Below, in pieces: positions 6,497 through 12,596 of a stretch of DNA of 12,596 bases. The notes beneath the pieces are model-generated. The model ran no database searches, was not told the DNA's origin, and worked only from the letters and a program-made list of their open reading frames with translations. Positions within the stretch are counted from its first letter, which is position 1. The number at the start of each line of letters is the position of its first letter. Both the position numbers and the translations under genes were made by a program. The stretch comes from Leptospiraceae bacterium. Its GTDB lineage: Bacteria > Spirochaetota > Leptospiria > Leptospirales > Leptospiraceae. The DNA is taken from contig JAIXRB010000139.1 in the NCBI GenBank assembly GCA_027485405.1, positions 1 to 12,596 on the forward strand. The letters run 5' to 3'.

Positions 6497-8854
6497 GTGT
6501 TCATTTTCAGCATTTATAGCTTCCAAGACCTAGTCATGCTTAGTGCGACCATTTCAGGCCTTTCGATTTATGTTTGGCAGCTAAAAAAAAACCAATTAAA
6601 GATCAATGATTACGTTATAGTATTCATTGGTATAAGTATCTATATCTCAGGTTTTCTATACTGCCATTCTTGGATAGGAAAAGAAACATTTTGGGTCTAT
6701 ACTTTAACTCAGAATCTTGGTGCCTCATTCATTTCTTATGGCCTCATTTCAATTACGATGAGCTTATTGACTAATTTAGATCTAAAAAAAGAAAAATATC
6801 TAAAATCAATTAGTTTAATAATAATCTCTTTTTTATGTTTAGCGGAAGTGTCAACAAATTTCTATCGTGAGCCATTTTTTGATTCTAAAAATGAGTTTTT
6901 TAGAGCCTCACAAGATTTCAAAAATAGCATTTGGATTCAAATTGGGATTCTGTGTTTTAAACTTTGGGTGGTATTTCAAATTATTGTTACATATTTACTT
7001 TATTTTTTGAATCGAAACATTCTCTCCCCAGATCGTAAAAGAATTGCAAAATTTTTTATCGGAGCAATCAGCTTTCTTTTGATCATTGTTGCTTTATTAA
7101 TTCTTTCAGATTCCGAACTGATATCCCCCGAATTATTTAAATTTACATTAGTAAACGGAAGTAACTTTATTGTTATATATATTCTTTTAATGGGGCTATA
7201 CACTGAGTCAATTCCAATTAAGGTGGGATTGAAAACTTTACTTTTTAATCTAACAATACTTTATTTGACTATTTCTTTCATATCAAGCTTCTTAACAATC
7301 CAATACAATGACAATCTTTCAGATAAGTTCGATTTAGAGTCTGGATTTGTAAAGAATCAAATTGAACATGGAATTCGAAGTCCGGCAGTAAGCCTATCTG
7401 ATTTTATTGCGAATAGATATTCGAAAGAAATTTTAATTAATAAAACAGAAATCCCTTTTATTTTTTTACCACCAGATAAACATTTCAATATGGGTAATTT
7501 AAAATTAATATCCTTAGATTCTGCTGTAGGAGAACCTAAATTATTTTTAATCAGCCATTTTCTAGCCAAAAATTCTGTTTATGTCATTGGAATCGATTAT
7601 CTGAAGATAAGAAAAGAGACTAGTATTTATGTTTGGAAACTATTTATTGGATTCTTACTCTGTCTTAGTTTTGTATTTATAACATATCCATTCCTACATG
7701 AAAGAAACATAGTAACTCCATTGCTAAATTTATTAGAAGGCATTAGATCTTCCAAAGATGGAAGCATAGAATTTAAATCCATTCCCATTGCGGCCCAAGA
7801 TGAAATCGGGGAAATTACAATAAACTTCAATGAAATGATGATTAAAATTAGGGATTACCAAGAAGGACTCGAAAACAAAATCAAAGCACGAACTCAGGAA
7901 TTAATAGAGGCTGAGAGGATGGGAACTTTAGGCAAAATCTCTGCTAGTGTTGCCCATGAAATCAATAACCCTTTGGCGGCTATCACAGTTTGCTCCGATC
8001 GTTTACAAAAATCTCTCGAATCCAGCTATTGGACAGACCACAACGAACAAGAAAAAGCTCTTTTAAATAGTTTAATCACAAATCAGGAGATAAAAAGCCT
8101 TAGCCATACCGAAAAAAGGAAAACTCGTAAAGAGATAATGAGATTTTTAGAAGAATTTGAGATTGCCCAAGCCGATTATTTGGCGGACATTTGCATAGAT
8201 ATTGGAGTTTATTCGATCGATCCAATTTGGATTTCCTTTCTCAATGTCGAATCAAACCGTAGCTCTTTTGCAAGGTTTTTAGATAAAGCTGTTGCTTTAC
8301 ACCAAGTAAGAATTATCCAATTAGCCGTCCAAAGATCATCTAAATTAGTTACTTCTTTAAAGCATTACTCCTATTTGCCGAGTCAGCGCCAGAGATCGAA
8401 AGTAAAAATTAAAGACGGAATAGAAACTGTATTAACGATTTACTCCAATTTCTTTAAAAAAGGTATAGAGCTTTCCAAAGACTATTCAGTAAATCCCGAA
8501 ATTGAAGGTGAACCAGAGGAGTTGATCCAAGTTTGGAGCAATTTAATTTTCAATGCAATCCAGGCTATTTCTGATAGCAATGGCAAAATCCAAATCACTT
8601 TAAGCGAAGATGATAAAAGAGCTTATGTTTCAATACAAGATTCTGGCACTGGAATTCCCCCTGAGAAGTTGGATAAGATTTTTCAAGCCTTCTATACCAC
8701 CAAGGAAATCGGAGTTGGAACTGGACTTGGGCTTTCCATTGTAAAGAAGATAGTAGAGCAACACTCTGGAACGATAAGTGTTGAATCTAAAGTAGGAAGA
8801 ACTGTTTTTAAGGTTTCATTACCTAAATTTGCAAATCAAAAGGAAAAAGTATGA
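6497..8854 (+). CDS. Multi-pass membrane sensor histidine kinase with HAMP domain
   Basis: A 785-residue sensor kinase. Eight hydrophobic segments lie at about 9-27, 39-56, 65-91, 104-118, 145-171, 183-203, 216-235 and 243-266. A roughly 105-residue loop follows, probably outside the membrane, then a ninth segment at about 376-399. Next come a HAMP-like region (about 400-455, DEIGEI at 435-440), a short coiled coil, and the H-box SASVAHEINNPL with His487. The ATPase domain shows Asn682/Asn686, DSGTGI (715-720), FQAFYTTK and GVGTGLGLS. Between H-box and second dimerisation helix (RSSKLVTSLKHYS, 613-625) lie about 125 residues, far more than usual; similar insertions occur in other bacterial kinases. 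The start is GTG at 6497; Met14 is an alternative, and neither has a good Shine-Dalgarno. It overlaps the EAL regulator by ATGA, so that is its likely partner. Confidence 0.92.
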   Translation: MFIFSIYSFQDLVMLSATISGLSIYVWQLKKNQLKINDYVIVFIGISIYISGFLYCHSWIGKETFWVYTLTQNLGASFISYGLISITMSLLTNLDLKKEKYLKSISLIIISFLCLAEVSTNFYREPFFDSKNEFFRASQDFKNSIWIQIGILCFKLWVVFQIIVTYLLYFLNRNILSPDRKRIAKFFIGAISFLLIIVALLILSDSELISPELFKFTLVNGSNFIVIYILLMGLYTESIPIKVGLKTLLFNLTILYLTISFISSFLTIQYNDNLSDKFDLESGFVKNQIEHGIRSPAVSLSDFIANRYSKEILINKTEIPFIFLPPDKHFNMGNLKLISLDSAVGEPKLFLISHFLAKNSVYVIGIDYLKIRKETSIYVWKLFIGFLLCLSFVFITYPFLHERNIVTPLLNLLEGIRSSKDGSIEFKSIPIAAQDEIGEITINFNEMMIKIRDYQEGLENKIKARTQELIEAERMGTLGKISASVAHEINNPLAAITVCSDRLQKSLESSYWTDHNEQEKALLNSLITNQEIKSLSHTEKRKTRKEIMRFLEEFEIAQADYLADICIDIGVYSIDPIWISFLNVESNRSSFARFLDKAVALHQVRIIQLAVQRSSKLVTSLKHYSYLPSQRQRSKVKIKDGIETVLTIYSNFFKKGIELSKDYSVNPEIEGEPEELIQVWSNLIFNAIQAISDSNGKIQITLSEDDKRAYVSIQDSGTGIPPEKLDKIFQAFYTTKEIGVGTGLGLSIVKKIVEQHSGTISVESKVGRTVFKVSLPKFANQKEKV

Positions 8855-10506
8855 ATAAGAAGAAAGTAGTGCTTTGCGTAGACGATGAAGATTATATACT
8901 TTATTCTCTCAAAGAAACTTTGAGACAAGCTTTGCCAGAAGATTATCTTATAGAAACGGCAAGCAATGCTTTAGAAGCTGAAGAAATTATGGCTGATCTT
9001 CTTGAAAACAATGAAGAAATTCCAGTTCTTATCAGCGACCACCTCATGCCAAATAAGTCAGGAGCTGACTTAATTATAGATCTTCATAGGAAATTTCCAA
9101 AGATCAAAAAGATCCTCTTAACAGGTCAAGCGTCTACAGAGGCACTTGCCAAAGTGTTAAACGAACAATGTTTATTTCGCTTTATAGCTAAACCTTGGAA
9201 TCCTCAGGATCTTGTATTAACTTTACAACAGGCAATTCGTTCCTATCAGATCGATCAAAGCCTCGAGGAAAAAAACTTCGAATTAGAAAAAGCATTATTG
9301 TACAATGCTGATTCTGGTTTTCCGAACTTTGAAAATCTAATTCGTTTGCTTCAAAATTTTGAGCAAAACAAAGAGCAAGTTTCAATATTTCTCATCAAAA
9401 TTCAGTCGTATTCTAATTTGATTTCCGAATTTGGAATGAATATATACAATCGTCTTGTATTAGCATTCTTAGAGCTGATTAAATCTCAGATTAGCTCTCG
9501 TTTTCAAATCTTTCAAACTTCTCAAAACGAAATTGCCCTTTTGTACCAATTCAGAATTGAAGAAGCATTGCCTGAAATAAAGATTTTGCGTCAACGAGTC
9601 AAACAAGAAGGGATTCATTACGAAAATATGACTTTCTACTTAGATCTGTTATACTCTGCAGGTTCGGGTGGCTCTGATTCTTATTACAATGCAAAGCTTG
9701 CACTGTTTTCTCTTGATAGAAGTCAACCTAAAGACATAGCCTTGTATTCCAAAGAGATCTCAGTTGATACCCATTTAGAAAATTATCTTTTGAATTCAAG
9801 AATCCAGGAGTCACTTAAATTGGGTAAAGTGATTCCTTACTTTCAGGGAATTTACTCTAATCAGAAGAAAAAAGTTACAAAATACGAATGTTTAGCCAGA
9901 ATCGCTTTACAAGACGGTCAAATTCTTACACCACATGAGTTTCTCCCCGTTATTCGATCCACTGGCAATTTGAATTTTTTAACGCTATGCGTTATGGAAG
10001 CTTGTCTAAAATTGATTTCAAAGAACAACGAGGTAGAGATTTCTATCAATGTCACAGAATCCGATCTAGAATCTAAATCCTTTGCATCATGGGTTGAAGG
10101 AAAACTGAATAGTTTTGGAATCGCGCCTTCCCGAATTACTTTTGAGGTCCTTGAAGATATCGATTTCTTAACACACAAACATAGTCTCTCAACTTTACGA
10201 AGTTTAAAGGATCTAGGTTGCAAAATTGCTCTTGATGACTTCGGCATTCGTGATTCCAATCTAGCCAGACTGCTCGATTTAGAGCCCGATTTTATAAAGA
10301 TAGATGGAATTTTTATAAAAAATATAAATACGAATCACAAATCTAAAACTTTAGTAAAAGGAATCACTGAATTAGCACATAGCATTGGTTCAGAAGTCGT
10401 AGCTGAATATGTTAGCTCAGAAGAAATTCAATTGGAAGTTGAAGGTTTAGGTATTGAGTATTCCCAAGGATTTTTCCACTCCGAACCTAGACAATTAGTT
10501 TTCTAA
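8851..10506 (+). CDS. Response regulator with receiver, degenerate GGDEF and EAL (c-di-GMP phosphodiesterase) domains
   Basis: A 551-residue cytoplasmic regulator. The receiver domain (about 5-125) is complete: Asp11/Asp12, phospho-acceptor Asp63 (ISDHLMP), Thr91 and Lys114 (AKPW). Residues 150-300 keep the size and spacing of a GGDEF domain, but the active loop reads TSQNEIALL, so diguanylate cyclase activity is not expected. The EAL domain (about 312-548) keeps the catalytic set: Glu346 (in ECL), Asn400, Glu432, Glu435, Asp462/Asp463, Lys483, Glu519 and Gln539. Loop 6 after DDFG is IRDSN instead of the usual TGYSS-like sequence, which may weaken activity or change its control. It probably breaks down cyclic di-GMP when phosphorylated by the overlapping kinase. 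The four-base ATGA overlap implies translational coupling. Confidence 0.92.
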   Translation: MNKKKVVLCVDDEDYILYSLKETLRQALPEDYLIETASNALEAEEIMADLLENNEEIPVLISDHLMPNKSGADLIIDLHRKFPKIKKILLTGQASTEALAKVLNEQCLFRFIAKPWNPQDLVLTLQQAIRSYQIDQSLEEKNFELEKALLYNADSGFPNFENLIRLLQNFEQNKEQVSIFLIKIQSYSNLISEFGMNIYNRLVLAFLELIKSQISSRFQIFQTSQNEIALLYQFRIEEALPEIKILRQRVKQEGIHYENMTFYLDLLYSAGSGGSDSYYNAKLALFSLDRSQPKDIALYSKEISVDTHLENYLLNSRIQESLKLGKVIPYFQGIYSNQKKKVTKYECLARIALQDGQILTPHEFLPVIRSTGNLNFLTLCVMEACLKLISKNNEVEISINVTESDLESKSFASWVEGKLNSFGIAPSRITFEVLEDIDFLTHKHSLSTLRSLKDLGCKIALDDFGIRDSNLARLLDLEPDFIKIDGIFIKNINTNHKSKTLVKGITELAHSIGSEVVAEYVSSEEIQLEVEGLGIEYSQGFFHSEPRQLVF

Positions 10507-10566
10507 GAGTAACCTTGCTTTATCAGCCAAATGTTGGTATAGACGAAACAAATTCACTCTAAACAT
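10495..10566 (-). CDS. Possible 23-residue small protein, antisense to the EAL gene end
   Basis: An ATG at 10566 is preceded by GAGGAAATAA, a well-placed ribosome binding site. The frame encodes MFRVNLFRLYQHLADKARLL plus LEN, a basic amphipathic helix-like peptide. It overlaps the last 12 bases of the EAL gene in the opposite direction. TATAGC further upstream could be a -10. There is no homology evidence, and an open frame of this length is common by chance. Confidence 0.22.
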   Translation of the reverse strand: MFRVNLFRLYQHLADKARLLLEN

Positions 10567-10594
10567 TTATTTCCTCAATCTTGCTATACTGTTT

Positions 10595-10699
10595 TTATAT
10601 AAATTCCTTCCATTTTTCTTGCTTCCTTTCTAATTCTTTTAGATAGGATTCTTCGGCCGTTTTTGCCTGATCCACATAATCAGAAAAGGTGACTCGCAA
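10595..10699 (-). pseudogene. Coding-like 34-codon extension in frame after the lipoprotein stop
   Basis: Directly after the TAA of the lipoprotein gene (10702-10700) the same frame stays open for 34 codons, to a TAA at 10597-10595. The residues look like real protein: TFSDYVDQAKTAEESYLKEL, then ERKQEKWKEFI, a charged coiled-coil-like segment. Possible starts are TTG at 10699 or GTG inside the segment; neither has a Shine-Dalgarno. It may be the remnant of an older longer gene, a tiny protein, or chance. Confidence 0.3.
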
Positions 10700-11983
10700 T
10701 TATGGGGGAGATCTCACATCAAAGTAAAAATCAACTGGTGGTGACATCGGTTGTGGATTTCCCGCACGGTCAGTATAACCGGACACGCCTACACTTATCC
10801 TTTCGCTAAATGGAAAAACTGTTGAAGGAGTAAAAATTAACGAATTCCCTGAAATAGCTACGGAACCAGAAATTGGCCCATTGGTATCGTTTACTTCGAA
10901 TTTCGCCGTAGAACCAGCCAAAATCGGTTCATTAAAAGTAATTGTTATACTTGTCGACTCGTTTACGTCTGTCTGACTAGATTCGGGCAAAGAAGACACA
11001 AAGGAAGGAGGCGTTCCATCTCCCGTGTAAGATACTTCTCTATTCAATGTCAAGGAACCAATCGTAACACATACTAAAATCTTTTGAAGACCTACGGATA
11101 CCTCGGACTTTTGAATTTGAGCAGTCGTTCCTGTTGCAGAATAGATTCCATTTGCTATTTGAGTACCAGTACTGCAATCCCCAGTTGCAAAATTCTTTCG
11201 GATTGTATATTCTCCATCAGAGCTATTGTTCGATACATTGATATCTAGGAAAAAATTTTGATTTAGTATAACGAAAGACCTGCCACCCTGAATACTCGCA
11301 AATAAAGTCGGCGATGTTGTAGTTGTGCTCCCCGAAGTTGCGCTGGTCCCAGCAGTAGCCGATCCAGAACTTGCCGTAGTAGTGGTTGCCGCGGTCCCTG
11401 TCGTAGTGGTTGTCGTAGCACTAGGATACTGGACAGATATTCCAGATATGCTGGTAAATTGGTTCGAAAGTGAGGAAAAAACCAAATCGCTGATCACTAG
11501 GTTTCCACTGCTCACAGAAACAATGGGAGCTTTTCCGTCTTCAGTGACCGTAATGGATAGAATTCCCAGCTCTTGCCCTGTTGTAGAAACAATTCGCAGT
11601 CTATACGTTCCACCGATAGTGAGAATTCGAAAGTTCCCTTGTGCATCTAATTGCGTCTGAGTGGTTTGAGTGTTTCGAATGGAAGAGGAGGAAACTATAC
11701 TCGAAGACTGCCTTTCCACTGTTAAGTTTGCTCCAGAAAAAGAACCAACGCCTTGGGATTCCGAAATTTTCCCAGAGAGACTGAGGGTTGCTAAGTTCGA
11801 AACCGTGCTAGTCGTTGACCCAGAAGGATTTAATAAAGAAAGTCCAAGAAGGCTCGAAACATTCGCATTTGCTTGTTCTAGAGTTGGTGCCACTAAACTT
11901 TGGATAATCGGGCTGTAGTAACAATTTTGGAATGTAAAGAATGCGAAGATAAATTCAAAAAATTTTCTTACAGTAAAATTCAT
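10700..11983 (-). CDS. Surface lipoprotein with Thr/Ser/Ala-rich linker and C-terminal Ig-like (Big_5) domain
   Basis: A 427-residue predicted lipoprotein. A basic start (Val-Arg-Lys) and a hydrophobic stretch lead to FTFQN|C with Cys21, an acceptable spirochaete lipobox. Residues 65-150 look like a small beta domain (LSLSGKISESQG, GTYRLRIVSTTGQEL). Residues 187-224 are almost only Thr, Ser, Ala and Gly, a flexible spacer. A beta-rich part follows (230-320, Cys270 and Cys305 possibly disulphide-bonded). Residues 324-424 fit the bacterial Ig-like Big_5 type: TPPSFVSSLPESSQTDV, SITITFNEPI, LIFTPSTVFPF, YTDRAGNP. It probably sits on the outer-membrane surface or in the periplasm as a structural or adhesive protein. 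The ligand is unknown. AGGA lies 8 bases before the ATG. Its start is 16 bp after the stop of the gene at 12000, so the two are probably co-transcribed. Confidence 0.85.
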   Translation of the reverse strand: MNFTVRKFFEFIFAFFTFQNCYYSPIIQSLVAPTLEQANANVSSLLGLSLLNPSGSTTSTVSNLATLSLSGKISESQGVGSFSGANLTVERQSSSIVSSSSIRNTQTTQTQLDAQGNFRILTIGGTYRLRIVSTTGQELGILSITVTEDGKAPIVSVSSGNLVISDLVFSSLSNQFTSISGISVQYPSATTTTTTGTAATTTTASSGSATAGTSATSGSTTTTSPTLFASIQGGRSFVILNQNFFLDINVSNNSSDGEYTIRKNFATGDCSTGTQIANGIYSATGTTAQIQKSEVSVGLQKILVCVTIGSLTLNREVSYTGDGTPPSFVSSLPESSQTDVNESTSITITFNEPILAGSTAKFEVNDTNGPISGSVAISGNSLIFTPSTVFPFSERISVGVSGYTDRAGNPQPMSPPVDFYFDVRSPP

Positions 11984-11999
11984 ATCTTGGATCCTAAAC

Positions 12000-12596
12000 T
12001 CATTTCGATTTTTTCCCTTTTCGGAGAGCGTTCTCCAATTCTTCAGAAAAGGCCTTTTCTTCCTCTTCTTCCTGGATCCTTCGCTCTTTTTCTATTCTAT
12101 CTAACAGTTCTCTTCTAACTTTTTCTCTTCCTTGCGTAAAATTATTCTCACAGCTTTCCACAACTAAAGTGCGACGGCTGAGGCTAAAAACAAAGCCTCC
12201 CAATGCCGTGAAAGCCGTATCGACCCAAGTGGATTCACTGCGAATCCGAAAACTGCTTCCATCTTGGGGCAAAATGCCTGAAAGATCCGGACGGGTTAAG
12301 GGAAAAGTTCCAAAAAGCCAAAAATATTGGCTCACCGAGGCAGCATCCTCGCATTTATCCCCCGCTCCAGCCAAAACAAGGGGAAATTTAGGATCCTTTT
12401 GATAGAGGAGATACCATTCCGAAAACCCAGGCTTTCGAACCGAAACAACTGGGGAATTTTCCTGGGTTTGGGTCGTTGCTTTTTCGTGTTCCGGTTCTCT
12501 TGCGTTTCGCTCGTCTTCTTCCTTGGCTTCTTGTTCCTGCTTTTTCTCTAATTCTAATTTGCGGGCGAGGAGTCTTGCTTCCTCTTCTTTACGGAT
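12000..12596 (-). CDS. Leptospira-type hypothetical protein with Glu/Lys-rich arms, 5' end beyond window
   Basis: The frame is open from the window edge to a TGA at 12002-12000, giving 198 residues with the N-terminus missing. The visible part begins with a charged helical arm (about 1-50, rich in Glu, Lys and Arg). A folded domain follows at about 58-145 (SEWYLLYQKDPKFPLVLAGAG, then QYFWLFGTFPL, STWVDTAFTALGGFVFSLSRRTLVVESC). The C-terminus is another charged helix with a run of Glu (RIQEEEEEKAFSEEL). The FGTFPL...ALGGFVFSLSRRTLVVESC core resembles small Bor-like or lipoprotein-associated domains remembered from Leptospira; this is not certain. It ends 16 bp before the lipoprotein gene, suggesting an operon and a shared envelope role. 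The ATG or export signal, if any, lies outside the window. Confidence 0.7.
   Translation of the reverse strand: MRKEEEARLLARKLELEKKQEQEAKEEDERNAREPEHEKATTQTQENSPVVSVRKPGFSEWYLLYQKDPKFPLVLAGAGDKCEDAASVSQYFWLFGTFPLTRPDLSGILPQDGSSFRIRSESTWVDTAFTALGGFVFSLSRRTLVVESCENNFTQGREKVRRELLDRIEKERRIQEEEEEKAFSEELENALRKGKKSK

Noticed and set aside
11325..11660. A 111-codon open frame on the + strand rich in Val and Ala
   Set aside because: It is the antisense shadow of the Thr/Ser-rich linker in the lipoprotein gene, with no ribosome binding site and a low-complexity product.
12000..12374. A 124-residue gene starting at TTG 12374
   Set aside because: The frame is open upstream to the window edge with protein-like sequence, so the true start lies outside and the TTG is an internal Leu.

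Overview
The window is A+T-rich, densely packed bacterial DNA. It most resembles a spirochaete of the genus Leptospira, perhaps an environmental or saprophytic lineage. This is an inference from several things: a lipoprotein signal ending in a spirochaete-style Phe-Gln-Asn|Cys lipobox, a family mix (GAF-like class III cyclase, Uma2, DUF3592, AraC/DUF6597-like, many signalling proteins) that is common in Leptospira, and Lys/Glu/Phe/Ser-rich proteins. No rRNA, tRNA, CRISPR array, insertion sequence or phage gene was seen, and there is no strong sign of recent transfer.

Layout. 1-320 (-): the start of a SnoaL/NTF2-like protein that runs off the left edge. 321-623: a gap holding a strong orphan Shine-Dalgarno and what looks like decayed coding sequence. 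624-1826 (+): an AraC-type regulator followed by a VOC/glyoxalase-like protein, then a hairpin. 1965-3269 (+): a DUF3592 membrane protein and a Uma2-type PD-(D/E)XK protein. 3290-4321 (-) and 4426-6346 (+): a zinc-type medium-chain dehydrogenase diverges from a TetR repressor gene across a 104-bp region carrying two matched palindromes. The TetR gene is followed 25 bp later by a GAF-like class III adenylate/guanylate cyclase. 6497-10506 (+): a multi-pass membrane histidine kinase overlaps by 4 bp a response regulator with receiver, degenerate GGDEF and EAL domains. 10700-12596 (-): a lipoprotein with a C-terminal Ig-like domain lies 16 bp downstream of a Glu/Lys-rich protein that is cut by the right edge.

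How the parts fit. Two second-messenger modules sit side by side: a cyclase probably co-transcribed with an autoregulated TetR gene, and a kinase/EAL pair predicted to control cyclic di-GMP breakdown. Two hairpins separate them, so they are probably separate transcripts. The clearest regulatory circuit is the divergent TetR/dehydrogenase region, where two TAGAC-N6-GTCTA sites lie 41 bp apart. No wholly new system was found. The most notable points are the twin operators, the kinase with a long insertion inside its dimerisation domain, the EAL protein with altered loop 6, the AraC protein with a shortened second helix-turn-helix, and short unexplained coding-like stretches at 425-623, 10495-10566 and 10595-10699.
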